Program-made: the position numbers and the translations under genes | From: Micromonospora sp. MA102 | GTDB lineage: Bacteria > Actinomycetota > Actinomycetes > Mycobacteriales > Micromonosporaceae | Length of the DNA: 64,000 bases | Assembly: GCF_025460765.1 (NCBI RefSeq) | Contig: NZ_JAMWEG010000002.1 | Span: forward strand, 496,001 to 560,000 | Direction of reading: 5' to 3' | In this document: positions 1-11,500 of the stretch, in pieces | Position numbering within the stretch: the stretch's first letter is position 1 | How the letters are laid out: every line of letters begins with the position of its first letter | Notes under the pieces: generated by a model | The model's database searches: none | What the model was told of the DNA's origin: nothing | What the model saw: only the letters and a program-made list of their open reading frames with translations

Positions 1-1
1 C

Positions 2-493
2 TCCGCGCCGTGGCGGCTGGCCGCCGCCGAGGTGGACCGGCTGCTCGCCCGGCTGGTCGACGGGCTGCCGCCGGACGCCGCGCTGCTGGTCACCGCCGAC
101 CACGGGCAGCTGAACGTGCCCGACGGGCACCGGATCGACCTGGACACCGACCCCCGGCTGCGGGCCGGCGTCCGGGTGGTGGCCGGCGAGCCCCGGGTCC
201 GCTACCTGCACGTCGAGCCGGGCGCCACGGCCGACGTGGTGGCCGCCTGGTCGGCGGTGCTGGACGGCGCCGCCCGGGTGCTGACCCGGGCGGAGGCGGT
301 GGCCACCGGCTGGTTCGGCCCGGTGCCGGCGGCGCACCTGGGCCGGATCGGCGACGTGGTGGTGGTCTGCCGCGGCACGTACGCGGTGGTCGCCACCCGC
401 TCGGAGAAGCCGATCGAGTCCCGGCTGGTCGCGTACCACGGCGCGGACACCGCGGCCGAGATGACCATTCCGCTGCTCGTGGTCCGCGGCTGA
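2..493 (+). CDS. C-terminal part of an alkaline phosphatase / nucleotide pyrophosphatase family protein (5' end outside window)
   Basis: The frame is open from base 2 and ends at TGA 491-493, so about 163 residues of the C-terminus are present. The fragment contains VTADHGQ, the Asp-His metal-binding signature of the alkaline phosphatase superfamily (phosphodiesterase/nucleotide pyrophosphatase type), and a later His in VAYHGAD close to the end. Such enzymes hydrolyse phosphomono- or diesters with two metal ions. The substrate cannot be told from this fragment. An internal GTG at 32 is not a convincing start because the coding frame clearly extends upstream of it. It lies 56 bases before dinB, which has its own promoter. 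Confidence 0.75.
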   Translation, partial: SAPWRLAAAEVDRLLARLVDGLPPDAALLVTADHGQLNVPDGHRIDLDTDPRLRAGVRVVAGEPRVRYLHVEPGATADVVAAWSAVLDGAARVLTRAEAVATGWFGPVPAAHLGRIGDVVVVCRGTYAVVATRSEKPIESRLVAYHGADTAAEMTIPLLVVRG

Positions 494-537
494 CCCGACG
501 CGGGTCGCTCGGCGGCGGGACTGTCGGACCGGGCGGC

Positions 538-543
538 TAGCCT
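538..543 (+). promoter_or_regulatory. -10 box of leaderless dinB promoter
   Basis: TAGCCT ends six bases before the dinB ATG at 550, the spacing expected if transcription starts at or next to the start codon. No good -35 hexamer and no LexA-type SOS box is seen between 494 and 549. Confidence 0.45.
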
Positions 544-549
544 GCGGGG

Positions 550-1809
550 ATGGGCCGCAGCCAGTCGTTGCCCCGGGGCGGTGATCCGCGCTTCGGGCCG
601 GACGCCGACGACACCGGCTGCCCGATCCTGCACGTCGACATGGACGCCTTCTTCGCCTCGGTCGAGGTGCGCCGCCGCCCCGAGCTGCGCGGCCGTCCCG
701 TCGTGGTGGGCGGGATCGGCCCGCGCGGGGTGGTCAGCTCGGCCAGCTACGAGGCCCGCCGCTTCGGCGTCCGCAGCGCCATGCCCACCGCCCGGGCCCG
801 GGCGCTCTGCCCGCAGGCGGTCTACCTGCCGCCCGACTTCACCGCCTACTCGGCCGCGTCCCGGGCGGTCATGCGGATCTTCCGCGACGTCACGCCGCTG
901 GTCGAGCCGCTCTCGCTGGACGAGGCGTTCCTCGACGTGGCCGGCGCCCGGCGGCTCTTCGGCACCCCCACCGAGATCGCCCGGCTGATCCGCCGGCGGG
1001 TGGCCGAGGAGCAGGAGCTGACCTGCTCGGTCGGTGTGGCGTCGAGCAAGTTCGTGGCGAAGCTCGGCTCCACCCGGGCCAAGCCGGACGGCCTGCTCGT
1101 GGTGCCCGCCGCCCGGGTGCTGGAGTTCCTGCATCCGCTGCCGGTGGCCGCGCTGTGGGGGGTGGGGGAGCGCTCCGCCGAGGCGCTGCACCGGCTCGGC
1201 CTGCGCACCGTGCGCGACCTGGCCGAGGCGCCGCCGGGCCTGCTCCGCCGCGCGGTGGGCGAGGCGTCCGCCGGCCACCTGCACGAGCTGGCCTGGGGGC
1301 GGGACCCGCGCCGGGTCTCCCCGGAGCACGTGGAGAAGTCGATCGGCGCGGAGGTCACCTTCGACACCGACGTCACCGACCCGGCGGAGATCCGGCGCGC
1401 GCTGCTGGCCCTCGCCGAGAAGGCCGGCGCCCGGCTGCGCGCGGCGGGCCAGGTCGGGCGCACGGTGTCGCTCAAGGTGCGGCTGGCCGACTTCCGCACG
1501 GTCAGCCGCTCCCGCACGCTCGGTGTGCCCACCGATACCGCGCGGGAGATGTTCGACACTGCCTGGGCGCTCTGGACCGCCCTGGCCCCCGACGAGCCGG
1601 TCCGCCTGGTCGGCGTCCGGATGGAGGGTCTGGCCGCGGCGGAGGGGACGCCGCAGCAGCTCACCCTGGGTGCGCCCGAGCGCGGCTGGCGGGAGGCGGA
1701 GGCGGCGGCCGACGCCGCGGCCGCCCGATTCGGGCGGTCCGTCATAGGTCCGGCGAGTCTTCTCGGGAAGCGTGATCCGCGGCGAGTGGAAAAACCGACC
1801 CGGCCGTAG
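550..1809 (+). CDS. dinB: DNA polymerase IV (Y-family translesion polymerase)
   Basis: A 419-residue Y-family polymerase for low-fidelity bypass of damaged template. Catalytic acidic residues are visible as HVDMDAFF (Asp30, Asp32) and SLDEAFLDV (Asp124, Glu125). Helix-hairpin-helix and little-finger regions follow, and QQLTL near 369-373 resembles a beta-clamp-binding motif. The ATG at 550 is preceded by TAGCCT with a six-base gap, so the mRNA is probably leaderless. The roughly 25-residue N-terminal extension before the fold is common in actinobacterial DinB. No SOS operator is seen, so damage induction is not supported by the sequence. Confidence 0.95.
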   Translation: MGRSQSLPRGGDPRFGPDADDTGCPILHVDMDAFFASVEVRRRPELRGRPVVVGGIGPRGVVSSASYEARRFGVRSAMPTARARALCPQAVYLPPDFTAYSAASRAVMRIFRDVTPLVEPLSLDEAFLDVAGARRLFGTPTEIARLIRRRVAEEQELTCSVGVASSKFVAKLGSTRAKPDGLLVVPAARVLEFLHPLPVAALWGVGERSAEALHRLGLRTVRDLAEAPPGLLRRAVGEASAGHLHELAWGRDPRRVSPEHVEKSIGAEVTFDTDVTDPAEIRRALLALAEKAGARLRAAGQVGRTVSLKVRLADFRTVSRSRTLGVPTDTAREMFDTAWALWTALAPDEPVRLVGVRMEGLAAAEGTPQQLTLGAPERGWREAEAAADAAAARFGRSVIGPASLLGKRDPRRVEKPTRP

Positions 1810-1924
1810 GTCGTCCCGCTTTCCGACGCGCGAGCCCCCTCGTAGACTTGCGGGTAAGCAGCCGGTTGGCTGCCACGGTCTGTCGGCCCGCCCGGGCCGA
1901 CCAACGTGACCGGGGAGGAGTGCC

Positions 1925-2320
1925 GTGCCGCTCTCGGAGCACGAGCAGCGGCTGTTCGAGCAGATCGAGCGGTCGCTTGCCGAGGACCCCAAATTCGCCT
2001 CGGCCGTGCGCGCCAGCGACCCGCGTTTCCACGCGCGGCGTCGCGTGCTCGTCGCTGCCGGCGTGGTCATCGCTGGTCTGGCCCTGTTGATCTACGGTGC
2101 CGTGATCAAGACGCCCCCGCTGGCCGTGGCGGGCTTTGTCGTCATGCTGGCCTCGTTGGGCTACGCGGTGCAGTCGCACCGCCGATCCCAGTCGCCCGAC
2201 CTGCACGTGGTCGGCGGCACGACGAGCCGTCGTCGTCCCCGTGGCCGCAGCGGCCGCCGGGGCTCCTTCCTCGACCGGATGGAGGACCGCTGGCGGCAGC
2301 GCCCGGAGGGCCACCGCTGA
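1925..2320 (+). CDS. DUF3040 membrane protein
   Basis: A 131-residue protein starting MPLSEHEQRLFEQIE, the typical opening of the DUF3040 family of small actinobacterial membrane proteins. A short soluble N-terminal part (about 40 residues) is followed by two closely spaced hydrophobic helices (about residues 40-60 and 65-85) and a basic tail rich in Arg. The GTG start has a good ribosome-binding site (GGGGAGGAG) just upstream. A promoter-like TTTCCG, 17 bases, TAGACT (1820-1848) would give a leader of about 70 bases. The function is unknown. It stands between dinB and a convergent transglutaminase operon. Confidence 0.85.
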   Translation: MPLSEHEQRLFEQIERSLAEDPKFASAVRASDPRFHARRRVLVAAGVVIAGLALLIYGAVIKTPPLAVAGFVVMLASLGYAVQSHRRSQSPDLHVVGGTTSRRRPRGRSGRRGSFLDRMEDRWRQRPEGHR

Positions 2321-2449
2321 GCATGCCCCGCCCCTGACCGGGCGGGTCCTCGCGACAGCGGATCGCCGGCACGCCCGGCGAGCGTTGTCGCTTCCGCGCG
2401 CCCTGATCCTCCTCATTGACCGACCCCGCGCTGGTGCCCGGGGCGGTGG

Positions 2450-2499
2450 GACCCGGTCCGGCCCGCCGGCGGGGGAGCGCCGGCGGGCGGAACCGGGTC
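2450..2499. terminator. Bidirectional intrinsic terminator between DUF3040 and the transglutaminase gene
   Basis: Arms 2450-2471 and 2478-2499 form a stem of 22 positions with two internal mismatches and a six-base loop. There is no long U-tract. It lies between two convergent genes and overlaps the stop codon of the minus-strand gene. Confidence 0.7.
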
Positions 2500-4960
2500 A
2501 GCGAGCCGGTCGGCCCGCCAGGAAACGACGCGGGTCCCAGCGCAGCATCCGCTGCCGCACCTGCCCGGTCGTGGTGACCAGTCGGGTCGAGCGTTCGGCC
2601 AAGGCGGTCCGCCAGCGCAGCAGCACCGACGGCGGCAGCAGGGCCGCCATGAACCGGGTACGCCGGCCCGCCTGCCCGGCGAGGGCGCCGCGAACCGACC
2701 GCAGGGCCGGCTGCAGCTCCTCGCCGGTCAGCGGGTCGCGGGCGTAGCGGGCCCGCTCCTCGGCCCGGCCCAGCAGCCGGACCCCGGTCACCGCGCCGGC
2801 GTCCTCGACGAGCGTCTCCCGAACCAGCCGCTCGGCGGTCGTCCGGGGGGTCTCCGTCAGGTCCACCCGGACGTGGAAGTCGACAAGCGTGTCCAGCAAC
2901 TCGTCCCAGGCGGCGTGCGCGTCCGCGCGGGCCCGGTCGGCGTCCACACCGACCACGATCTCGCGCGCCTCGCCCCGCTGCCCGGGCACGGCGGCCAGGG
3001 TGGTGGCCGCGGGCGAGACCGCCCGGGCGCGCCGACGCCGACGCAGCGCGGAGCGGCGCAGGGCCGGCACCGCGAGCAGCACCAGCAGGGCGAGCGCCCC
3101 GGCCACCCACCACGGCCACACCGGGTTCTGCCGGGTCGGACCGCCGTCGCCGACGGCCAGGCCCTGGTCGGCGTCCTTGTCGAGGCGATCCGGGTCGTCC
3201 GCGCCGGCCGACGGGTCGACGCCCTCGGGAACGGTGGTGCTCCCCGGCGCCGGCGTGACGTCCTCGGGGGCGTCGGTGTCCGGGGCCCAGGCCGAGCGGA
3301 CCGACCCCTGGACGCTCGCCGCCGGGGTGGCGTCGAAGGGCACCCAACCGATCCCGCTGAAGAAGACCTCGGTCCACGCGTGCAGGTTCTTGTTGGTCAG
3401 CACGTACGTGCCGTCACCGGAGTTGCTGCCGTTGCTGAAGCCGAATGCCACCCGGGCCGGGATACCGGCCGACCGGACCAGCCAGGCCATCGCCGCGGCG
3501 TACTGCTGGCAGAAGCCCACCTTGGTGGCGAGGAAGTCGGTGATGTCCTCCCCGCTGGTGCCGTTCCGGGTCGACAGCGAGTAGGTGAACCCGTTCTCCA
3601 CCGAGAAGTAGTCGTAGATCGCCCGGACCTTGTCGTAGTCGTTCGTGCGGCCCTTGACCAGCTGGTCGACGAGCCGGTCGACCGCATGGACGGCCGGCGT
3701 GACGGTCTGCTGCGCCAGCACCGGGTCGTCGGCCGGCAGGGACGGCGCCGCGCGCAGCGCCGCCGGGCTGAACGTCGAGCGGACGTAGTCGAACGAGTAG
3801 CGCTTGCCCCGGGAGTTCTCCCGGTTGGAGAAGACGATCTGGAGATTCGTGTCGTAGAGCCAGTTGCCGCTCAGGTCCTCGGTCTTCACCGGCTCGGCGT
3901 AGACGGGCAGCAGCGGCATGTTGAGGTTCTTGGTCACCTCGACGCTGGCCCGGTAGCGCTGCTGCTCCACGCCCCGGCCTCTGCGCGGGTCGGGCAGGTT
4001 CCGGTTGGCCGGCTTCCCGGTGGGCACCCGTACCCGGAAGCCGTCCGGCCGCAGCTCGTCGGCCACCCCGAAGCGCAGGTAGAACGGGGCGGGTTCGTTG
4101 GTGGTCACCTTGACCAGCTCGGTCACGTCGGTCTGGTTGAGCTGGCCGCTGAGCGCGGCGAAGAGGTCGATCCGGCCGGGGCTGCCGCCCTGGCCCGGCC
4201 GCCCGTTGCCGGTGCCGGTGCCGTTGCCGACGGCGCTCATGAGCCCACCGGTCATCCCGGGCACGGCCAGCGGCACGGCCACCGCCAGGACCACCCCGAC
4301 CACGGCCAGCCGGCGGCCCGCCGCGGCCAGCGGCGACGCCTCCCAGACGTCGACGTCGCGCCCCTCGCCGGTGAACCGGCGGCCGAACCGACGTACGCGG
4401 TCGACGTTGTCGGTGACCAGCAGCCACAGGTAGCCGCAGGCGCCCACCACGAACGGGGTGGCGGGGACGCTGTCCACGTAGACCGCCACGGGCACCGAGT
4501 AGATGGCCAGCATGGGCAGTCCGGCCAGCGCGGGCCGACGCAGGCCCACGGTGAGCACGTCGACCACCACGGCCACCGCGCCGATGCCGAGCACGGCGAG
4601 GAAGAGCAGCGAGTCGACGTCCGGGACCTCCACGCCGTAGGAGCGCATGTCCGACAGCGAGGCGCTCAGCAGGTCGCCGAAGTGGGCGAAGGTGGCCGGG
4701 GTGGGCACGAACGCGAAGAACTCGGTGCCGCCGGGGAAGACCCAGGTCAGGCCGAGCGTGAGACCGGCCAGCATGGCCAGCACCTGGCCCCACAGCGGCG
4801 CCCGGGCCAGCCGGCTCAGCGCGGCCGAACCGGCCACCACGGCGACCACGATGGCCGCCTGGACGAGCCAGGTCCAGCGCTCGAAGATCGCCGACAGCGG
4901 CGCCGCCGCCAGCAGGGTCGCCGCCGCGGCGACGAAGCCGAGGTTGCGGTGCGCGGTCAC
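2498..4960 (-). CDS. Membrane-anchored transglutaminase-like protein (DUF3488 / transglutaminase / DUF4129 type)
   Basis: A protein of 820 residues with an N-terminal block of about six to seven membrane helices (DUF3488-like, first ~230 residues), a large extracytoplasmic region, a transglutaminase-like core, then one helix and a cytoplasmic DUF4129-like tail. The papain-like triad is visible: Cys484 in GFCQQY, His527 in LHAWTE, Asp543 in PFDATP. I chose the GTG at 4960 (VTAHRNLG) because GGAAGG precedes it and it follows the DUF58 stop by 16 bases. The frame continues upstream but only across the DUF58 gene. With MoxR and DUF58 it forms a widespread operon linked to membrane-protein or surface maturation. 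The substrate is unknown. Confidence 0.9.
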   Translation of the reverse strand: MTAHRNLGFVAAAATLLAAAPLSAIFERWTWLVQAAIVVAVVAGSAALSRLARAPLWGQVLAMLAGLTLGLTWVFPGGTEFFAFVPTPATFAHFGDLLSASLSDMRSYGVEVPDVDSLLFLAVLGIGAVAVVVDVLTVGLRRPALAGLPMLAIYSVPVAVYVDSVPATPFVVGACGYLWLLVTDNVDRVRRFGRRFTGEGRDVDVWEASPLAAAGRRLAVVGVVLAVAVPLAVPGMTGGLMSAVGNGTGTGNGRPGQGGSPGRIDLFAALSGQLNQTDVTELVKVTTNEPAPFYLRFGVADELRPDGFRVRVPTGKPANRNLPDPRRGRGVEQQRYRASVEVTKNLNMPLLPVYAEPVKTEDLSGNWLYDTNLQIVFSNRENSRGKRYSFDYVRSTFSPAALRAAPSLPADDPVLAQQTVTPAVHAVDRLVDQLVKGRTNDYDKVRAIYDYFSVENGFTYSLSTRNGTSGEDITDFLATKVGFCQQYAAAMAWLVRSAGIPARVAFGFSNGSNSGDGTYVLTNKNLHAWTEVFFSGIGWVPFDATPAASVQGSVRSAWAPDTDAPEDVTPAPGSTTVPEGVDPSAGADDPDRLDKDADQGLAVGDGGPTRQNPVWPWWVAGALALLVLLAVPALRRSALRRRRRARAVSPAATTLAAVPGQRGEAREIVVGVDADRARADAHAAWDELLDTLVDFHVRVDLTETPRTTAERLVRETLVEDAGAVTGVRLLGRAEERARYARDPLTGEELQPALRSVRGALAGQAGRRTRFMAALLPPSVLLRWRTALAERSTRLVTTTGQVRQRMLRWDPRRFLAGRPAR

Positions 4961-4976
4961 GGGTCCACCCTTCCGG

Positions 4977-6275
4977 TCATCGCACGCCTCCGGCCACCGT
5001 CTCGGCGAGCGCCGCCCGCAGCGCGAAGCCCTGCGACCCCCGGCCCGCCTGCGGCCAGAGCATCGGCAGCCGGTTGCCGTGCTCCACACCGATGACCCGC
5101 CAGCCGCTCTGCAACAGGGCGAGCGCGGAGGCGCCGTGCGCGTGCTCCGCCTCGGCCCGGGCCTTCGGGGGCAGGTTCAACCACGTGTTGCTGTCGAGCA
5201 GGAACGCCACGCAGGTGGCGCCGTTGCCGCGCAGCCCGGCCAGCAGCTCGGCCTCGGCGGTGCTCAGCGTGCCGAGCAGCGCGATGATCAGACCGCCGTC
5301 GGACCGCTGCCGGACCTGCTGCACCAGCGAGGTCAGCTCACCGCGCTTGTCCAGGTGCACCTCGGCGAGGTGGTCGAGGAGCAGGCCCTCGCCGCCGGCC
5401 TCGGTGGCGTCGACGTCCACGCCGGAACCGGTGACCAGCCGCAGCTTGTAGCCGGCCTGCCGCAGGTGCACCGCGATGCTGGCGGCCGTCGAGACCGCCC
5501 ACTCGAAGCTCGCGGTCGGCCCCTCGCCCCGGTGCCCGGCGGCGCGGGTGTCCAGCACCACGGTGGCCCGGCTCTCCCAGGGCTGCTCCTCGCGGCGCAC
5601 CATCAGCTCGCCGGTGCGGGCCGTCGACTTCCAGTGCACGCGGCGCAGGTCGTCACCCATCCGGTACTCACGGGTGGCCGCGTCGTCCTCGCCGTGAACC
5701 GCCACGGAGCGGGCCCGGCTGTCGCCGCTGCCCGCGTACTCGCCGGGGAGGCGGACCGGTGGCAGCGGGGTGACCTGCGGGATCACGGTGAGGTGGTCGG
5801 TGCTGGGGAAGGCCCGGCTCAGCTCGCAGAGCCCGAACGGGTCGGTCAGCCGGATCACCAGCGGCCCGACCTCGTAGCGGCCGCGCACGTCGGCCCGGAC
5901 CGTGTAGGCCACCGAGCTGGCCTGGTGGGCGCCGAGGCGCTCCAGCACCACCCGGGGGCGGCTGCCGAGCGCGTAGGGCAGCCGGTCCTCCAGCAGCAGG
6001 GTGCCGGTGGGCAGCCGGGACAGGTTCTGCAGCCGCAGCACCACCCGCGAGTTGGCCCCGACCGGCACCCGGTGCGGCTCCAGGGACCGGTTGCAGGCGA
6101 GCTTGTAGCGGCTGCGCCCGACGTAGGCCGCCGCGAGAAGCGGCAGGATGGCGAGCAGGACGGCCACCCGGAGCAGGTCCTTCTCGCCCAGGATGGCGGC
6201 GGAGATCGCGGCCGCCACCGCGGCCGCCAGGAAGGATCGGCCGCGGGTCGTCAGCCCTCGCAGGCCGTCGCGCAC
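4977..6275 (-). CDS. DUF58 domain-containing membrane protein
   Basis: A protein of 432 residues with two adjacent membrane helices near the N-terminus (LTTRGRSFLAAAV onward, about residues 8-50) and a C-terminal DUF58 region. The family signature is visible around RRVHWKSTARTGELMVR. DUF58 proteins accompany MoxR ATPases and have a vWA-like fold. The start is taken as GTG 6275 because it follows the MoxR stop by one base (TGAGGTG) with GGAGG upstream, which implies translational coupling. The longer frame to 6587 lies over the MoxR gene and is its shadow. Confidence 0.9.
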   Translation of the reverse strand: MRDGLRGLTTRGRSFLAAAVAAAISAAILGEKDLLRVAVLLAILPLLAAAYVGRSRYKLACNRSLEPHRVPVGANSRVVLRLQNLSRLPTGTLLLEDRLPYALGSRPRVVLERLGAHQASSVAYTVRADVRGRYEVGPLVIRLTDPFGLCELSRAFPSTDHLTVIPQVTPLPPVRLPGEYAGSGDSRARSVAVHGEDDAATREYRMGDDLRRVHWKSTARTGELMVRREEQPWESRATVVLDTRAAGHRGEGPTASFEWAVSTAASIAVHLRQAGYKLRLVTGSGVDVDATEAGGEGLLLDHLAEVHLDKRGELTSLVQQVRQRSDGGLIIALLGTLSTAEAELLAGLRGNGATCVAFLLDSNTWLNLPPKARAEAEHAHGASALALLQSGWRVIGVEHGNRLPMLWPQAGRGSQGFALRAALAETVAGGVR

Positions 6276-6276
6276 C

Positions 6277-7326
6277 TCACGGCCTCCGCGGCTCGTACGG
6301 CCCGCGACCGGTGGTGCCGGGCCGGGTGTCGTAGGGGGAGCGCTTGCGGTCGTGCGGGAGCGGGAGGCGGTGCACCAGCTCGGCGACGATCGCGTCGGTG
6401 GTGCGCCGGGCCAGCTGCGCGTCGGCGGTCGGGATGATCCGGTGCGCCAGCACCGGCACCGCGAGGGCCTGGAGGTCGTCGGGCAGGACGTAGTCGCGGC
6501 CCTCCAGGGCGGCGACCGCGCGGGCGGTGCGCAGCAGCTGGAGGGTGGCCCGCGGGGACGCGCCGAGCCGCAGGTCGGGCGCCTCACGGGTGGCGGTGAC
6601 GAGGTCGATGGCGTACTGCTTGACGGCGTCGGCGGCGTGCACCTGCCGGACGTGGCCGATCAGCCGGCGGACGGTCGCCGCGTCGGAGACCGGCCGCAGC
6701 TCGTGCAGCGGGTCGTTGCCGCCGTGACCGTCGAGCATGGCCAGCTCGGCGCCCCCGTCCGGGTAGCCCATCGCGATCCGGGCGGTGAACCGGTCGCGCT
6801 GCGCCTCCGGCAGCGGGTAGGTCCCCTCCATCTCGATCGGGTTCTGCGTCGCGACCACCATGAACGGGGTCTGCAGCTGGTAGGTCACGCCGTCGACGGT
6901 GACCTGCCGCTCCTCCATGCACTCCAGCAGCGCCGACTGGGTCTTCGGCGAGGCCCGGTTGATCTCGTCGCCGACGACCAGGTTGGCGAAGACGGCGCCC
7001 GGGCGGAACTCGAAGTCGTGCGTCTCCTGGTTGTAGACGCTGACGCCGGTGACGTCGCTCGGCAGCAGGTCGGGGGTGAACTGGATCCGGCGCACCGAGC
7101 AGTCGATCGACCGGGCCAGTGCCTTGGCCAGCTTGGTCTTGCCGACGCCCGGCACGTCCTCGATCAGGAGGTGGCCCTCGGCGAGCAGCACCGCCAGCGC
7201 GAGCCGGACGGTGGCCGTCTTGCCCTCGATGACCTGCTCGATGTTGGCCACGATGGCCTCGCTGGCGGCGCGGAACTCGTCGTGCGGCAGCAGACCGCCC
7301 ACCTCGTCCCAGGTCTGTTGTGTCAC
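6277..7326 (-). CDS. MoxR-family AAA+ ATPase
   Basis: A 349-residue AAA+ ATPase of the MoxR type. Walker A is EDVPGVGKTKLAK (about residues 56-68) and Walker B is LVVGDEINRA (about 120-130), followed by the MoxR-typical TQSALLECMEE and FMVVATQNP. These chaperone-like ATPases act with the DUF58/vWA partner encoded next, probably remodelling or inserting a metal or ligand in a target. The target cannot be deduced here. Start GTG 7326 has GAGGAGG eight bases upstream. It is the first gene of the three-gene minus-strand operon. Confidence 0.93.
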   Translation of the reverse strand: MTQQTWDEVGGLLPHDEFRAASEAIVANIEQVIEGKTATVRLALAVLLAEGHLLIEDVPGVGKTKLAKALARSIDCSVRRIQFTPDLLPSDVTGVSVYNQETHDFEFRPGAVFANLVVGDEINRASPKTQSALLECMEERQVTVDGVTYQLQTPFMVVATQNPIEMEGTYPLPEAQRDRFTARIAMGYPDGGAELAMLDGHGGNDPLHELRPVSDAATVRRLIGHVRQVHAADAVKQYAIDLVTATREAPDLRLGASPRATLQLLRTARAVAALEGRDYVLPDDLQALAVPVLAHRIIPTADAQLARRTTDAIVAELVHRLPLPHDRKRSPYDTRPGTTGRGPYEPRRP

Positions 7327-7665
7327 GGGCCTCCTCCTCGTCGCCGGACGGCAGCTCTGAATAGAGCACCTGGACCCGCCGTTGGGTTCGCGACGCCGAG
7401 CCTCTTCTGCCGCAAGAATCTCACTGGTCTCTCAGGCTAACCATGTTTCTCGTTGTCGCCGACCCCCGCAGGCGGTCGGCCGGTTACGCCCGGAATATTC
7501 GCCGGACCGGGGGACGTGTGGCCGGCTCGCACCCGGGTAGCCCCGTCCCGGTTCCTGTTCACCGGCGGTTCGCCCGGCCCCGGCCGTACCCGCCGGGGTG
7601 ACCCCGCCGGGCCACGCCGTCCCACGTGGCGGGCAACGGGCGCGAGGCGCGACCCGCCGACGGGG
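7327..7665. other. Intergenic region between moxR and leuS leader
   Basis: About 340 bases without a convincing gene. It must hold the minus-strand moxR promoter. A TAGCCT hexamer on the minus strand at 7439-7434 is the best -10 candidate, with no clear -35. A short palindrome GCTCT-GAAT-AGAGC lies near 7352-7365. Several small frames here do not show coding character. Confidence 0.5.
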
Positions 7666-7671
7666 TACACT
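7666..7671 (+). promoter_or_regulatory. -10 box of the leuS transcript
   Basis: TACACT ends seven bases before an ATG at 7679. Transcription would start at about 7678-7679, making the leader peptide leaderless. No good -35 is seen. Confidence 0.5.
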
Positions 7672-7678
7672 GCCGGTC

Positions 7679-7717
7679 ATGGCCGGAGTCTTCCTGCTTC
7701 TTACCGAGCCGTGCTGA
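7679..7717 (+). CDS. Probable leuS leader peptide with three consecutive Leu codons
   Basis: A 12-codon frame reading MAGVFLLLTEPC and ending at TGA 7715-7717. Three adjacent leucine codons are CTG CTT CTT. CTT is rare in this genome, as expected of codons meant to sense charged tRNA-Leu. The ATG is seven bases after a -10-like TACACT. A long hairpin begins inside the peptide and is followed at once by an intrinsic terminator, then leuS. This is the layout of ribosome-mediated attenuation. There is no direct proof of translation. Confidence 0.6.
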   Translation: MAGVFLLLTEPC

Positions 7718-7769
7718 TGCGCTGAACGCGCGACAGCACGGCGGCCCCTCCTGCGCGAGGGGCTTTTTT
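7708..7769 (+). promoter_or_regulatory. Putative leuS attenuator (hairpin plus intrinsic terminator)
   Basis: Hairpin 1 pairs 7708-7716 with 7734-7742 (nine perfect pairs), with an inner GCGC stem (7719-7722 with 7728-7731). The terminator pairs 7744-7750 with 7757-7763 (seven pairs, loop CTGCGC) and is followed by six T at 7764-7769. CGCGCG at 7727-7732 can pair with the terminator loop and arm TGCGCG at 7752-7757, which would break the terminator. Stalling on the Leu codons should open hairpin 1 and favour this alternative pairing. Confidence 0.6.
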
Positions 7770-7823
7770 GTGCCCGCAGCAGACCTCCCATATCCGACAT
7801 GACCCGCGCCGAGGAGACACGCC

Positions 7824-10664
<2,841 letters not shown>

Positions 10665-10671
10665 GACCGGC

Positions 10672-10704
10672 TCGTGGGGGCGCCCGGCTGGGGCGCCCCC
10701 ACGA
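10672..10704. terminator. Strong bidirectional terminator between leuS and the ABC permease
   Basis: Perfect 14-base arms at 10672-10685 and 10691-10704 with a five-base loop, eight bases after the leuS stop and five bases before the stop of the convergent permease gene. Confidence 0.85.
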
Positions 10705-10708
10705 CAGG

Positions 10709-11500
10709 TCAGGGTTCGCGGCGGTGCACGACGACCGCGGCGAGGAAGGCGGCTGCCACCGGCCAGACCGCGAACACCGCCCAGGAGCCGGGCACGGTCG
10801 CCACATGCAGGTTCGGCAGCACGTACGGGTTCCCGACCAGACGCTCCCAGGCCGGCACCGGCAGCGCGTTGTGGATCGCCGCGGTCCACCGCTGGTTGAT
10901 GTCGAAGGCCAGCGGGGCGAGCAGCAACAGCGTCGTGGTGACCACGAGCGCCGGTGCGGTGTGTCGCACCAGGGCGCCGACGCCGAATCCGATGAGCGCG
11001 CAGACCGGCACCAGCAGCGTTGACGCCGCGACGGCGCGCAACGTCATGGGCTCGCCGATCGACGCCCCGGCGCCCCGGTCGGCGAGGATCGCCTGGGACA
11101 CCCCGAACGACGCCGTGGCGGCGACCGCGCCGACCACCAGCATGACGGCGGCCAGCACCACGACCTTCGCGCTCACCACGGCGCGGCGGTCCGGCACCGC
11201 GATCAGCGTCGCGCGGATCTGGCCGCTGGCGTACTCGCCGGCGATCATCACGGCGCCCACCGCGCCGGCCGCGAGGATGACGAACAGCCACCCCTCCTCG
11301 GGAAACGCGTCGTGGATCGGGTCGAACGCGGCCCGGCGTCCGGGGGAGTAGCCGGGCCAGTTGTGGTGGTCGGCGAGAGCGGCGCGGATGCTGAACAGCA
11401 CCGCCGACACCGCGATCAACGCCACCGACCCGTACGTGGAGCGCAGCGACCACAGCTTGATCCACTCGGCGGCGAGCACGTCACGGAAACGGGCACCCAT
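10709..11500 (-). CDS. ABC transporter permease (ABC-2 type)
   Basis: A 263-residue membrane protein with about six hydrophobic helices, opening MGARFRDVLAAEWIKLWSL, which is typical of actinobacterial ABC-2 permeases of drug or peptide exporters. It carries a large extracytoplasmic loop near residues 40-70. The start ATG overlaps the stop of the upstream ATPase gene (TGATG at 11502-11498), so the two are translationally coupled. It should form the membrane half of the exporter with the adjacent ATPase. The substrate is unknown. The divergent histidine kinase/response regulator pair is a likely regulator. Confidence 0.85.
   Translation of the reverse strand: MGARFRDVLAAEWIKLWSLRSTYGSVALIAVSAVLFSIRAALADHHNWPGYSPGRRAAFDPIHDAFPEEGWLFVILAAGAVGAVMIAGEYASGQIRATLIAVPDRRAVVSAKVVVLAAVMLVVGAVAATASFGVSQAILADRGAGASIGEPMTLRAVAASTLLVPVCALIGFGVGALVRHTAPALVVTTTLLLLAPLAFDINQRWTAAIHNALPVPAWERLVGNPYVLPNLHVATVPGSWAVFAVWPVAAAFLAAVVVHRREP

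Noticed and set aside
494-549. LexA/SOS box before dinB
   Set aside because: No GAAC-N4-GTTC-like sequence is present. Only a -10-like hexamer is seen.
7679-7823. T-box riboswitch upstream of leuS
   Set aside because: The region is too short and lacks the conserved T-box sequence and specifier stem. A leader-peptide attenuator fits better.
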